A DNA stretch of 64,000 bases from Andreesenia angusta (GCF_001855385.1 NZ_MKIE01000003.1:1-64000); one strand, 5' to 3'; counted from the first letter of the stretch, positions 8,364 through 17,774 are shown. Notes: generated by a model from the sequence alone, not told the origin. Translations and numbers: made by a program.

Positions 8364-9554
8364 ATGGAAAGAAGAGTAGGTACAGTTGTAAGAGGTCTTA
8401 GAGCACCGATGATAAAAGAAGGGGACGACATAGCGAAGATAACTGTGGAGTCTGTACTAGAGGCGGCTAAATGCGAGGGGTTCAGCCTTAGAGACAGAGA
8501 CGTAATAGGGATAACAGAGTCGCTAGTTGCAAGAGCGCAGGGAAACTATGTAACTGTGGACAATATAGTTGAAGATTTGAACAGCAAGTTCAAAGGCGAC
8601 GACATAGCAGTACTTTTCCCTATACTGAGCAGAAACAGATTCGCCATAATACTTAAGGCGATAGCTAGAACAGGCAAGAACGTGCATCTTTTCCTAAACT
8701 ACCCATCTGACGAAGTTGGAAACCACCTTATGGACGTAGACGCAATGGACAGACTGGGAGTTGATCCATACAAGGACTTCCTGACAGAGGAGAAGTACAG
8801 GGAACTTTTCGGAGAGCATGTAAATCATCCTTTTACAGGTGTGGACTACGTTAGAATGTACAGAGAGATTTCGGAAGAGGACAATATAAAGATATACCTC
8901 ACAAATGACGCAAAAGAAGCTCTTAAGTATGCAGACGATATACTTGTTGCCAACATACATGAAAGAGGAAGAACAAAGAGAATACTGAATATAGCTGGAG
9001 CCAAGAATGTACACGGCATAGATGAGATTATGAGCAGCCCTATAGATGGAAGCGGATACAACGACGAGTACGGACTGCTTGGATCTAACACTTCTACAGA
9101 GGAGAAAGTGAAACTTTTCCCTAGAGACTGCGACAAGCTTGTAAGAAGCATACAGCAGGAGATAAAGGCTCAGACAGGAAAAATGGTCGAAGTGCTTGTA
9201 TATGGAGACGGGGCTTTCAAAGATCCAGTAGGAAAGATATGGGAGCTTGCAGACCCAGTTGTTTCACCAGGGTTCACAGACGGACTGCTTGGAACTCCTA
9301 GCGAGATAAAGCTGAAGTATGTAGCCGACAACGAGTTCAGCGATATGGAGTCTTCAGACATGATGGACGAAATAAAGAAAAAGATAAGGGCGAACGAGAG
9401 TGCTGAGTTTGCAGAGCACCACAGCCTGGGAACTACACCTAGACAGCTTACAGACCTTATAGGAAGCCTTTGCGACCTTACAAGCGGAAGTGGGGACAAG
9501 GGAACACCTATAATACTTGTACAAGGATATTTTGACAATTTAGCTAGTGAATAA
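8364..9554 (+). CDS. Coenzyme F420-0:L-glutamate ligase-like protein (CofE family)
   Basis: 396 aa. Residues 1-100 show the F420 gamma-glutamyl ligase fold (PF01996): RVGTVVRGLRAPMIKEGDDI, the VIGITESLVARAQG strand-loop, and FPILSRNRFAIILKAIAR. The rest is longer than archaeal CofE (about 250 aa) and contains the aspartate-rich GDGAFKDPVGKIWELADPVVSPGFTDG. No F420 biosynthesis or F420-dependent enzyme is seen here, and most Clostridia lack F420. The true substrate is therefore uncertain; ligation of an amino acid to another acceptor is possible. A TATAAT lies near 8322. Next to azoreductase and isocitrate dehydrogenase genes in the same direction. Confidence 0.8.
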   Translation: MERRVGTVVRGLRAPMIKEGDDIAKITVESVLEAAKCEGFSLRDRDVIGITESLVARAQGNYVTVDNIVEDLNSKFKGDDIAVLFPILSRNRFAIILKAIARTGKNVHLFLNYPSDEVGNHLMDVDAMDRLGVDPYKDFLTEEKYRELFGEHVNHPFTGVDYVRMYREISEEDNIKIYLTNDAKEALKYADDILVANIHERGRTKRILNIAGAKNVHGIDEIMSSPIDGSGYNDEYGLLGSNTSTEEKVKLFPRDCDKLVRSIQQEIKAQTGKMVEVLVYGDGAFKDPVGKIWELADPVVSPGFTDGLLGTPSEIKLKYVADNEFSDMESSDMMDEIKKKIRANESAEFAEHHSLGTTPRQLTDLIGSLCDLTSGSGDKGTPIILVQGYFDNLASE

Positions 9555-9611
9555 TAAAAGTGCGGGGCGTTGAGAGATCAACGCCTTGAATACTATAGAG
9601 GAGGCGCTGAA

Positions 9612-10238
9612 ATGAAAAGAGTTCTCTACATAAAGTCCAATCCAAAGGCTGAGTCCGATTCATACAGCTTGACAGCGGGCAGGATCTTCATAGAGAGTTA
9701 CAAGGAGCTCCACCCTGAAGACATAGTCGTGGAAAAAGACCTCTACACAGAGGAGATTCCAGAGGTGGACGAACATGTGCTGAGGGCCTGGGACAAGGCC
9801 AAGACAGGGGAGGAATTGACTTACCTAGAGAGAGAGTCTCTGAAAAAAGTCCACAGAGCTGTGGATGAGTTCAAGAGCTTCGACAAGTACGTCATGGTCT
9901 CGCCTATGTGGAACTTCTTTATGAACTGGAAGCTCAAGAAGTATATAGACCTGCTGTTTGTGGTGAACAAGACTTTCAGGTACGCAAGTGGCGGAAAGCT
10001 AGAGGGGCTTCTTGGAGGGAGGAAGCTGCTCTACATACAGGCTACGGGAGGAGTGTACGCTGAAGACGACTATGAAAAAGACTTGTCACATTACTACTTG
10101 AAGTCGCTCTTCGGATCTGTAGGCGTAGCGTGTGTAGACCCTATACTAGTGGAGTCCACAAACAGCAGCAGGTACAGCGGGGCTGAGATAATAAAGAGAA
10201 GAGACAAGAGGATAGAGGAAGTTCTAAAGAGCTTTTAG
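9612..10238 (+). CDS. azoR: FMN-dependent NADH-azoreductase
   Basis: 208 aa from the ATG at 9612, selected because AGAGGAGG lies 8 nt upstream. The reading frame extends 14 codons further up without a ribosome site. Flavodoxin-like fold of the AzoR/NQO family: YIKSNPKAESDSYSLTAG binds the FMN phosphate, SPMWNFFMNWKLKKYID and the YIQATGG loop hold the flavin. Likely reduces quinones and azo compounds with NADH. It lies 57 nt after the CofE-like gene. Confidence 0.93.
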   Translation: MKRVLYIKSNPKAESDSYSLTAGRIFIESYKELHPEDIVVEKDLYTEEIPEVDEHVLRAWDKAKTGEELTYLERESLKKVHRAVDEFKSFDKYVMVSPMWNFFMNWKLKKYIDLLFVVNKTFRYASGGKLEGLLGGRKLLYIQATGGVYAEDDYEKDLSHYYLKSLFGSVGVACVDPILVESTNSSRYSGAEIIKRRDKRIEEVLKSF

Positions 10239-10310
10239 TTGAAGCAAGCCCAAAGTAGTGATAATATATTACTAGAACTGATGAAAATAAAGCAGAAAAG
10301 AGGGATAATA

Positions 10311-11525
10311 GTGACAGATAGAATAAAGATGAATACGCCGTTAGTAGAGATGGACGGAGACGAGATGACTAGAATCATATGGAGCATGATAAAGGAAAAC
10401 CTTATCGAGCCATATGTGGAGCTTAAGACAGAGTACTACGACCTAGGGCTTGAGAAGAGAAACGAGACAGACGACAAGATAACTGTAGAGGCTGCAGAAG
10501 CCATAAAGAAATACGGAGTAGGGGTTAAATGTGCAACTATAACACCTAATGCAGACAGAATGAAAGAGTACGAGCTAAAAGAGATGTGGAAGAGCCCTAA
10601 CGGGACTATAAGGGCCATACTTGACGGAACAGTTTTCAGAACTCCAATAACAGTGGACAGCATAAAGCCGTTTGTAAAGCCTTGGAAAAAGCCTATAACA
10701 GTTGCAAGACACGCTTACGGAGACATATACAAGGACGTGGAGTGCAGAATCGAAAAGGCTGCCAAAGTGGAGCTTGTGGTTTCAGATGAAAACGGCGAAA
10801 TAGAGAGAAAGCTTGTACACAATTTCGACGGGCCGGGAGTAGCGCTTGGAATGCACAACATAGACAAGTCGATAGACAGCTTTGCTAGAGCTTGTTTCAA
10901 CTACGCACTTGACTTAAAGCAGGACCTTTGGTTTGCGGCTAAAGACACTATTTCCAAGATATACGACCACAGGTTTAAGGACGTGTTCGAGGAGATATAC
11001 GAAGCTGAGTACAAAGAGAAGTACAAATCAGCGGGCATAGAGTATTTCTACACTCTTATAGACGACGCCATAGCCAGAGTTGTGAAGTCGGAAGGTGGAA
11101 TGGTGTGGGCCTGCAAGAACTACGACGGAGACGTCATGTCAGACCTTGTAGCGACTGCATTCGGAAGCCTTGCTATGATGACATCAGTGCTTGTATCGCC
11201 AGAAGGGTTCTACGAGTACGAGGCGGCCCATGGAACAGTTCAGAGACATTACTACAGACATCTAGAGGGAGAAGAGACTTCAACTAACGCTATGGCGACT
11301 ATATTCGCCTGGAGTGGGGCCCTTAGAAAAAGAGGAGAGCTAGATGGAATAAAAGAGCTTATGTCGTTTGCTGACAGGCTTGAAGAAGCTTCTATAAAGA
11401 CTATAGAAGAAGGTGTAATGACTAAAGACCTTATAGAGCTTTCAGAAGTAGAGCAGAAGAAGAGCGTGAACACAGAGGAGTTCCTGCTGGAGATAAAGTC
11501 AAGACTGGACGCTATGATGAAGTAG
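10311..11525 (+). CDS. icd: NADP-dependent isocitrate dehydrogenase
   Basis: 404 aa from the GTG at 10311, which has AGAGGG 6 nt upstream. The frame is open back to the azoreductase stop, but those 24 codons show no family similarity. The start [16 protein letters not shown] and the segments [32 protein letters not shown] and [15 protein letters not shown] identify the eukaryotic-like homodimeric NADP-IDH group, not the E. coli Icd type. It makes 2-oxoglutarate and NADPH. A possible promoter is TTGAAG (10239) and TAATAT (10262), 17 bp apart. No other TCA-cycle gene is present. Confidence 0.95.
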   Translation: MTDRIKMNTPLVEMDGDEMTRIIWSMIKENLIEPYVELKTEYYDLGLEKRNETDDKITVEAAEAIKKYGVGVKCATITPNADRMKEYELKEMWKSPNGTIRAILDGTVFRTPITVDSIKPFVKPWKKPITVARHAYGDIYKDVECRIEKAAKVELVVSDENGEIERKLVHNFDGPGVALGMHNIDKSIDSFARACFNYALDLKQDLWFAAKDTISKIYDHRFKDVFEEIYEAEYKEKYKSAGIEYFYTLIDDAIARVVKSEGGMVWACKNYDGDVMSDLVATAFGSLAMMTSVLVSPEGFYEYEAAHGTVQRHYYRHLEGEETSTNAMATIFAWSGALRKRGELDGIKELMSFADRLEEASIKTIEEGVMTKDLIELSEVEQKKSVNTEEFLLEIKSRLDAMMK

Positions 11526-11543
11526 CGCTAATTGAAATATCAG

Positions 11544-11573
11544 AAAAGATCATCGAGAGATGGTCTTTTTCTA
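11544..11573 (+). terminator. icd terminator
   Basis: AAAAGATCATC, loop GAGA, GATGGTCTTTT with one G-U pair and a T run. It separates icd from the nrdJ promoter. Confidence 0.85.
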
Positions 11574-11625
11574 TTTAAAAGACAGTTCAATCAAATTTTA
11601 GAACGGATTTCGCCTTAAATAGGAA

Positions 11626-11654
11626 TTGCAAAATATCAAAAAACAGTTTAGAAT
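11626..11654 (+). promoter_or_regulatory. nrdJ promoter
   Basis: TTGCAA (11626-11631) and TAGAAT (11649-11654) are separated by 17 bp. The -10 lies inside the first candidate NrdR box. Confidence 0.6.
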
Positions 11655-11703
11655 ATATACTACATCTAGAAAAATAAATAGAATAAAACACAAGATATTG
11701 TAT
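11648..11703 (+). promoter_or_regulatory. NrdR box pair upstream of nrdJ
   Basis: Box 2, ACACAAGATATTGTAT (11688-11703), matches the NrdR consensus acaCwAtATaTwGtgt at 14 of 16 positions. Box 1 (11648-11663) has the palindromic core GAATATATAC, 8 of 10 to the consensus core, and overlaps the -10. The boxes are 40 bp apart, about four helical turns. NrdR itself is not in the window. Confidence 0.65.
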
Positions 11704-11726
11704 TCTAAACTATGCGGAGGTAAGCG

Positions 11727-14267
11727 ATGAAGTTGGAGAATGAAATAAAGAGGGTATATACCCAGAAACTCGAAGAGCCGAAATACAGAGGCAAGAGCGT
11801 ATACGACCTCTTTAAATACAAGACGGTGGACGTTGTGATGCAGGACTACAAGACTGGGAAGACTACAGTTGACATGAAGAATCTGGAGTTCCCGGAGTTC
11901 TACTCGCAAAATGCATGCGACATAATAGCCAGCAAGTACTTCAGAAAGCAGGGAGTTACAAACAAATACGGATATGAGAGGAGTATGAAGGAAGTTGTAC
12001 ATAGACTTACAAGTTTCTGGACAGAGGCCGCCTATAACGAGGGAATTCTAGACGAGGACAACAAGCAGATTTTCTACGACGAAGTGGCCTATATGATAAT
12101 GGACCAGAGGTTTTCACCCAACAGCCCTCAATGGTTCAACACAGGGTTAAAACATTCTTACGGTATAGAGAAGGAATCAGACGGTCACTACTACTACGAC
12201 GAGAAGACAGGAAGAGTAGAGGCTTCAAAAGACGCCTACACGAGGACTCAGGGGAGCGCCTGTTTTATAGTTTCGATAGCTGACAGCTTGCTAGGAGACA
12301 AGTCCATAACAGAGCAGATAGTCACAGAGACTAGGCTTTTCAAGCATGGCTCGGGCACGGGAACCAATTTCTCTGAAATCAGGGGAGTCGGCGAGAAGCT
12401 TTCCGGAGGAGGCACATCTTCAGGGCTTATGAGCTTTCTCAAAGTGTTCGACAGAAATGCAGGGGCCATAAAGTCGGGTGGAACTACAAGAAGGGCGGCC
12501 AAGATAGTCTGCTTGGATGTAGACCATCCTGAGATAGAGGATTTCATAGACTGGAAGGTAAAAGAGGAGAAGAAGGTCATGGCGCTAGGCAAGATGGGCT
12601 ACGACATGGACTTCAACGGAGAGGCCTATGAAACGGTTTCAGGCCAGAACAGCAACAACTCTGTAAGGTTTACAGACGAATTTATGAGAAAGGCTCTCGG
12701 GGAAGAGGATTCTTCTTGGGAGCTAAAAGGCCGCGTGGACAGCAGGATAAACAAGAGTGTGGACGCCTCGAAGCTTTGGGACAAGTTCAACTACGCGTCT
12801 TGGTTCTGTGCAGACCCTGCGCCCCAGTTCCACGACATAATAAACGACTGGAACACATGCAAGGTGGAGGACATAGAGGCTTCAAACCCATGTAGCGAAT
12901 ACCACTTTTTAAAGGATACAGCTTGCAACCTTCTAAGTCACAACGTAGTAAAGTACTACAACCCGGAGACTGGAGAATTCGACACAGAGAACTTCAAACA
13001 TGCTGTGTCGCTGGCGCAGGTTATACTGGAAGCCACTATACACTGGGGTCATTTCCCTACAGCTGATATAGCGGAGAGAAGCCACCTCTACAGGACGACT
13101 GGGCAGGGTGTTGCAAACTTAGGAGCACTTCACATGATGATGGCGCATCCTTACGACTCCGACGAGGCGAGAAACATAGGTGCGTCAATAGTTGGGCTTT
13201 TGACAGGACAGGCGTACAGGATGTCGTCTCTTATGGCGGAAAAGGTGGGATCATTCCCAGAATACCCTAGAAACAGAGAGTCTATGCTCAGGGTTATAAG
13301 AAACCATGCAAGGGTAGTGGACGCCATAGATGGAGATTTCGAGCTTGGATATACACCTCTTAAGGTGGACCACTCTGTGCTTGAGAAAGAGGGGCTGGAG
13401 AGTCTGTCTGAATGCCTTAAGTCTGTATGGAGAGAGACTTACGAGTATGGGGAGAAATACGGATATAGAAATGCACAGGTGACTGTAATAGCGCCTACGG
13501 GGACTATAGCGTTGGCGATGGACTGCGCCACTACTGGCCCTGAGCCTTTCTTTGCGCATGTAGTCTACAAGAAGCTTGTAGGCGGAGGGTTTATGGAGAT
13601 AGTGAACCCCCATATTTCAATTGCGCTTAAAAAGCTCGGGTATACAAACTCTCAGATAAGGGACATAGAGGACTATATCCTGAAAAAAGAGAAGGTGACG
13701 GAGAACGGATACTCATACGAGAAGATAAAAGATGGAAAGATAGAGGGTGCGCCTCATCTGAAGCCGGAGCATCTAACGGTGTTCGACACGGCCAACAAAT
13801 GCGGCACAGGAGCGAGGTATATAGAGCCTATGGCCCATGTGAAGTATATAGCTCAGATCACGCCTCTTGTATCAGGAGCCATAAGCAAGACTGTAAACCT
13901 ACCGAACTCGGCTACTATAGAGGAGTTCAAGGAAGTCCACAGCCAGGCTTGGAAGATGGGGGTAAAGTGTATAGCGCTTTATAGAGATGGAAGCAAGGCC
14001 AGCCAGCCGCTTAACTCATCCAAGAGAGACGAAAAGAAGAAGCTGGAGGAGCTTAGCTACTGGGAGCTGCTGGAGCTAGTCAAGAAGCTCAAGGAAAAAG
14101 AGGAAAGCGAAAAGCCTCACTTCAGATCAGAGGTTGAAAACTACAGATTAGATGAAAAAGAAGGGTTTAAAAAAGTGGAGTGTTCAAGCTGTGGAAGCAT
14201 ATCCATGGTTCCAAACGGAACATGCCACATATGTCTAGAGTGCGGGAGCACAACAGGATGTAGCTAA
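11727..14267 (+). CDS. nrdJ: Adenosylcobalamin-dependent ribonucleotide reductase (class II)
   Basis: 846 aa, full length for the NrdJ group with a C-terminal zinc ribbon. It reduces ribonucleotides using a B12-derived thiyl radical and needs no oxygen. Visible: RFSPNSPQWFNTG, GSACFIVS with the substrate-site Cys, the NPCSEY loop, APTGTIALAMDCATTGPEP, and the tail CSSCGS...CHICLECGSTTGCS, which holds four zinc-type and two redox-type Cys. GGAGG precedes the ATG. No cobalamin riboswitch is visible upstream; control appears to be through NrdR. CobO at 3395 would help supply the cofactor. Confidence 0.97.
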   Translation: MKLENEIKRVYTQKLEEPKYRGKSVYDLFKYKTVDVVMQDYKTGKTTVDMKNLEFPEFYSQNACDIIASKYFRKQGVTNKYGYERSMKEVVHRLTSFWTEAAYNEGILDEDNKQIFYDEVAYMIMDQRFSPNSPQWFNTGLKHSYGIEKESDGHYYYDEKTGRVEASKDAYTRTQGSACFIVSIADSLLGDKSITEQIVTETRLFKHGSGTGTNFSEIRGVGEKLSGGGTSSGLMSFLKVFDRNAGAIKSGGTTRRAAKIVCLDVDHPEIEDFIDWKVKEEKKVMALGKMGYDMDFNGEAYETVSGQNSNNSVRFTDEFMRKALGEEDSSWELKGRVDSRINKSVDASKLWDKFNYASWFCADPAPQFHDIINDWNTCKVEDIEASNPCSEYHFLKDTACNLLSHNVVKYYNPETGEFDTENFKHAVSLAQVILEATIHWGHFPTADIAERSHLYRTTGQGVANLGALHMMMAHPYDSDEARNIGASIVGLLTGQAYRMSSLMAEKVGSFPEYPRNRESMLRVIRNHARVVDAIDGDFELGYTPLKVDHSVLEKEGLESLSECLKSVWRETYEYGEKYGYRNAQVTVIAPTGTIALAMDCATTGPEPFFAHVVYKKLVGGGFMEIVNPHISIALKKLGYTNSQIRDIEDYILKKEKVTENGYSYEKIKDGKIEGAPHLKPEHLTVFDTANKCGTGARYIEPMAHVKYIAQITPLVSGAISKTVNLPNSATIEEFKEVHSQAWKMGVKCIALYRDGSKASQPLNSSKRDEKKKLEELSYWELLELVKKLKEKEESEKPHFRSEVENYRLDEKEGFKKVECSSCGSISMVPNGTCHICLECGSTTGCS

Positions 14268-14310
14268 AAAAATAAGTCTATGGAGGAAATCCTCCATAGA
14301 CTTATTTTTT
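14266..14310. terminator. Bidirectional terminator containing both stop codons
   Basis: A perfect palindromic stem of about 20 bp with a 2-nt loop; GGAGGA (14282-14287) and TCCTCC (14290-14295) form its tip. The A and T tracts at the base serve both strands. The nrdJ TAA (14265-14267) and the opposing gene's stop (14302-14304) both fall in the base of the stem. Confidence 0.92.
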
Positions 14311-16530
14311 ATATACAGGAATGTCGTATTTAAGCGTATAACCTGAACATAGGTCATATAGCTTTTTCATGTTGTTTACCTGCTTGTAGGCCCAGCCTAT
14401 ATCTGTTGCATACTGGTGCCATATCTTGTTTATATCTGGATGCCACTTCATCTCGTAGAGCGTATTCTGGCCCTTGCTTATATAGCCTTCGCTTATAAAC
14501 TTGGCTCCGCCGACTATAGCTTTCTCAGGTGTGAACCAGCCTTCCTTGTAGGCTTTTTCAGCGCCGAGTTTCAGAGGATTGGAGTCTACAGCGCCTATTC
14601 CGAACATATTGTAGACTGTCTTAGGCTCGACAGGCTTGCCGTCTACAGTAGACACCAGCACTCCTTTGGCTAGAGAAGAAGATCCGTTCCCTGTCTCCAA
14701 GAAAGCATGAGACACTAGGTATATCTCGTTTACGCCGTAAGTCTTTCCTGCCTCTATAAAGGAAGATCCTTTGCCGCTCAGGATTCCCTTGTTTACAAGC
14801 ACATTTTTGTCCAGCTCAAGAGCTGAAATTCCAGAAGACCTTGAGAGGTCTAGGAACTGAAAAGATCCAGCTGTGTTCATAGGGAAATTGCCAGGGTCGA
14901 GGTAGTACCTTATATCCTCAGGCTTGGCGTTTCTCCAAGTGGCGGTGTACTGAATCCTGTACCAGCCGTTTTCCTCTCCTGTTATAGATACTATGCTTCC
15001 TTTCTTGAGAGTACCATATGCAAATGACATGGCATCCATCTGGGACCTGACTTGAGCTGCATCTGAAGTTACAGTGCCCACCATCCCGTTCACAGTCTGG
15101 AGCTGAGAGCTATGCACAAATCCAGGCTCGTTTCTGTATTTGTCAGTGACGTTCAGCCTTGAAGACTGCGCCTTTACCATATCAGAAATAGTTGCGTTGT
15201 ACTGAGTGTAAGTCACAGCTGCGCCGTTGTCCTGGTTTCCAGATCCACCTGTGCCAGGAGTTTGAGGCTCTTCAGGCAAGCTAGGTTCTGGTGCTGTAGG
15301 AGTCTCGTTCTTCACGAACAGGGCCAGATTATTGCCGATTCGTTCCGCTGTGTAAGAAAACTTGCTCACATCGCTTTTAAGGTCGAGCACGACTCTTGTG
15401 ACAAGAGTTCCGCTGCTGTACTCTTTTGGGTTTTCATACTGCGAAGTCCTTACCCTGGCTACAGAGCTAGAACTAACTGAACTACTTGTGTTAAGCGACG
15501 TGTCCAGCATATCTACAACTACCCTTCCAGACATGGTGAAGGCCTTGTAGTCCGTAGTGCTGCTGTTGTGAAGCACTATGGCTTCTCGCCCATTTATGTT
15601 TTCAAGGGTTATATTTCCCAAGGAATTAACCGAAAGCTCAGGAAAGACGACAGACACGTTGTTCCCGTCGAAAACAGGCTCGAAGCTTGTCTTGGACGAA
15701 AGGTTTATAGTCACCCTTAAGTTGTTGTCATCTAGCTGAGAAGCTGTAACTGACTTCACAGGAAACTTTGAGATATGAGACTCAAAGTACTTTCTTTCGA
15801 TTCCTCCTATCTTTATCTTTCCATTCGGAATATCCAGCACTATTTTGTCTGGACTTTCAGCCGGTACATATACCTTAGGTGCACTGCCTGAAGAAAGAGA
15901 AAGTGAAACCGACGAGAGCTGCTTTGAATTCAGGTCACTTGAAGTTATATCAGATAGCTCGACATGAGTTCTGTCTATACCAAGCTGTGGATATACAACC
16001 TCGGCCTGAAAGCTTTCCTGGCTCCAGTTTACAACACCTCCGATTTCTTCGGATATAAACCTGAGTGGAACCATAGTGTAGCTGTGAGATTCCCCTTGCC
16101 TGCCGATCAGCTTTGGAGGAACGCCTAGGTCTATTTTTTTCTTTATGCCGTTTATCAAAACATAGTTGCTGTCTATTTCAAGGTAGATAGTCTTGTCTTT
16201 TGACTTTATTGTAACGCCTTTTTCACCGCTTTCATTGTTCCAAACAACATCGGCTCCCATGGCTTCAGCTATATCTCTAAGCGGAACCATAGTCCTGCCT
16301 TCATAAATGACAGCTGGAAAGCTAGTCGGAAGTTCGGATTCATTGAAAGAGACGCCCACATTTCTAAGCGAAAGCTGCTTTCCGTCAACTAAAGCACCTG
16401 TGTAGGTCGCTATGGGGGCGCTAGTTGTCTTTGCGCTCACAGCGAGAATATCAGGAAGGTCTTCAGCGTATGTAGAAAGAGGCGATGCGATTATAGAGCA
16501 AGACAATAAAATCGATATGATTCGTTTCAT
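14302..16530 (-). CDS. Secreted N-acetylglucosaminidase with PF07833, AMIN and SH3-like domains
   Basis: 742 aa from the ATG at 16530, which has AGGAGG 9 nt upstream; the longer frame adds 26 codons without a site. A signal peptide (KRIISILLSCSIIASPLSTYA) is followed by a copper-amine-oxidase-N-like domain (about 40-175), then beta-rich segments resembling AMIN domains (about 190-400). Next come a Pro/Gly linker (PEPSLPEEPQTPGTGGSG), an SH3-like part (GSIVSITGEENGWYRIQY), and a C-terminal GH73-type glucosaminidase domain with YLVSHAFLETGNGSS (catalytic Glu) and NMFGIGA. It should bind peptidoglycan and cut its glycan strands. The PF07833 domain pairs it with the protein at 564-1424. Confidence 0.88.
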   Translation of the reverse strand: MKRIISILLSCSIIASPLSTYAEDLPDILAVSAKTTSAPIATYTGALVDGKQLSLRNVGVSFNESELPTSFPAVIYEGRTMVPLRDIAEAMGADVVWNNESGEKGVTIKSKDKTIYLEIDSNYVLINGIKKKIDLGVPPKLIGRQGESHSYTMVPLRFISEEIGGVVNWSQESFQAEVVYPQLGIDRTHVELSDITSSDLNSKQLSSVSLSLSSGSAPKVYVPAESPDKIVLDIPNGKIKIGGIERKYFESHISKFPVKSVTASQLDDNNLRVTINLSSKTSFEPVFDGNNVSVVFPELSVNSLGNITLENINGREAIVLHNSSTTDYKAFTMSGRVVVDMLDTSLNTSSSVSSSSVARVRTSQYENPKEYSSGTLVTRVVLDLKSDVSKFSYTAERIGNNLALFVKNETPTAPEPSLPEEPQTPGTGGSGNQDNGAAVTYTQYNATISDMVKAQSSRLNVTDKYRNEPGFVHSSQLQTVNGMVGTVTSDAAQVRSQMDAMSFAYGTLKKGSIVSITGEENGWYRIQYTATWRNAKPEDIRYYLDPGNFPMNTAGSFQFLDLSRSSGISALELDKNVLVNKGILSGKGSSFIEAGKTYGVNEIYLVSHAFLETGNGSSSLAKGVLVSTVDGKPVEPKTVYNMFGIGAVDSNPLKLGAEKAYKEGWFTPEKAIVGGAKFISEGYISKGQNTLYEMKWHPDINKIWHQYATDIGWAYKQVNNMKKLYDLCSGYTLKYDIPVYKK

Positions 16531-16883
16531 CTCATGATACCTCCTAAAAAATAAATTCAATTTATTTATACCCAACTTATAATATATTTTACCATATAGA
16601 CAAGGCAATATATATCAGAGTTTGGGCATGATAGGAAGACTGAGAAAATAGTTCTAGTTTTTTTGATTTGCAAAGCTTGTTTCTCTTAGAGTGTTTAAGG
16701 GTATCAAGTCCAAGAAGAGAAATACACAGTGAATAAATATTCCAAAAAAGCTGGTGTGTGACATTTGAGAGAAAAGTGAGGGTAAAGCCCTAGAATTTAA
16801 TGAAAAATATCTAAAAAGCACAAAAAAATAATGAAAATATTATCTAAATAGTTTATAATTATTAATACAGGAGGATGAGATTG

Positions 16884-17525
16884 ATGAATCAGAATGCGAA
16901 AATAGTGTTGAGAAAGAAAGTTGATAGGGTTATAAAATCTCTGAATTCAAATAACATAAGTGGATATTTTGCTGAAAATAGGACTGAAGCCATAGGTATA
17001 GTTGAGAGGATTGTGGCTGAAGGGAGCACTGTTGCATCAGGCGGATCGGTAACTCTAGATGAAGTAGGAATGATAGACCACCTGAGATCGGGAAGGTATG
17101 TTTTTTTAGATAGATATGCAGAAGGGCTTACAGAAGCTGAGGTAAAGTCAATATACAGAGGAGCATTCTCTGCGGACGCCTACTTTACAGGACTGAATGC
17201 AATAACAGAGTCTGGGGAAATATACAATGTAGACGGGAACGGAAACAGGGTTGCCGCCATCATATACGGTCCAGACAAAGTGGTGTTTGTAGCTGGAGTG
17301 AACAAGATAGTCAAGGACTTCGATGAAGCCATAGAGAGAAACAAGAGAACAGCCGCTCCTCCAAACACAATAAGGCTGAAAAAGAAGACTCCTTGTGTAA
17401 AACTTGGATACTGCGTGGACTGTAGAAGTGAAGACAGGATTTGCAACAAGTACAGTTTGATAAAGCGAGAGAGAGAGCAGGGCAGAATGCACGTCATATT
17501 GATAGATGAGCAGCTTGGTTACTAG
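16884..17525 (+). CDS. LUD-domain protein (LutC/YkgG family)
   Basis: 213 aa from the ATG at 16884; AGGAGG ends at 16874, directly touching an earlier in-frame ATG (16875), so the later start has the proper spacing. It matches the LUD domain: VASGGSVTLDEVGMIDHL, FTGLNAITESGEIYNVDGNGNRVAAIIYGPDKVVFVAGVNKIV. The tail has a Cys cluster (CVKLGYCVDCRSEDRIC) seen in clostridial members and possibly metal- or cluster-binding. LutC takes part in lactate oxidation, but stand-alone clostridial copies have no proven role. Single gene, followed by the car promoter. The 16531-16883 stretch upstream shows only AT-rich DNA with a TATAAT at 16854. Confidence 0.85.
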   Translation: MNQNAKIVLRKKVDRVIKSLNSNNISGYFAENRTEAIGIVERIVAEGSTVASGGSVTLDEVGMIDHLRSGRYVFLDRYAEGLTEAEVKSIYRGAFSADAYFTGLNAITESGEIYNVDGNGNRVAAIIYGPDKVVFVAGVNKIVKDFDEAIERNKRTAAPPNTIRLKKKTPCVKLGYCVDCRSEDRICNKYSLIKREREQGRMHVILIDEQLGY

Positions 17526-17573
17526 ACAATCAAATATATACAGAGGATAGTTTCAATTTTGGACAAATAAAAC

Positions 17574-17602
17574 TTGACCTCTAGAGGCTCAGGTGGTAAA
17601 AT
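17574..17602 (+). promoter_or_regulatory. carAB promoter
   Basis: TTGACC (17574-17579) and TAAAAT (17597-17602) with a 17-bp spacer, just ahead of the pyrimidine attenuator. Confidence 0.7.
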
Positions 17603-17617
17603 TTTTTCAAGTAGGAA

Positions 17618-17722
17618 CTATCTTTAATCTGGTCCAGAGAGGCTAGAAAGGTATAAATAGAATCTTATCTTTTATTTAAGGTAATATGCCTTTCTGTGCC
17701 CGTGCCCAGGAAGGCTTTTTTT
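17618..17722 (+). promoter_or_regulatory. PyrR-type pyrimidine attenuator of carAB
   Basis: The PyrR-binding hairpin CTTTAATCTGGTCCAGAGAG continuing into GCTAGAAAGG (about 17622-17651) matches the family loop. A terminator follows: GCCTTTCTG (17688-17696) with CAGGAAGGC (17707-17715) and seven T. AGAAAGG (17645-17651) can instead pair with CCTTTCT (17689-17695), making the antiterminator exclusive with both hairpins. PyrR with UMP should stabilise the first hairpin and cause termination. pyrR is not in the window. Confidence 0.88.
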
Positions 17723-17774
17723 ATACAAAAAAAGTCTTTGTAAACAACAAAAAAACTGGCGGGGTGATGATGTA

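Noticed and set aside
8694..9014. Minus-strand frames within the CofE-like gene
   Set aside because: Shadow frames of a well-conserved forward gene; no start signals.
11574..11726. Cobalamin riboswitch upstream of nrdJ
   Set aside because: The leader is only about 65 nt after the predicted start and lacks the B12 box; NrdR boxes explain it better.
16531..16883. Small RNA or gene in the gap before the LUD gene
   Set aside because: AT-rich sequence with no clear hairpin-T-run or coding frame; only a TATAAT near 16854.
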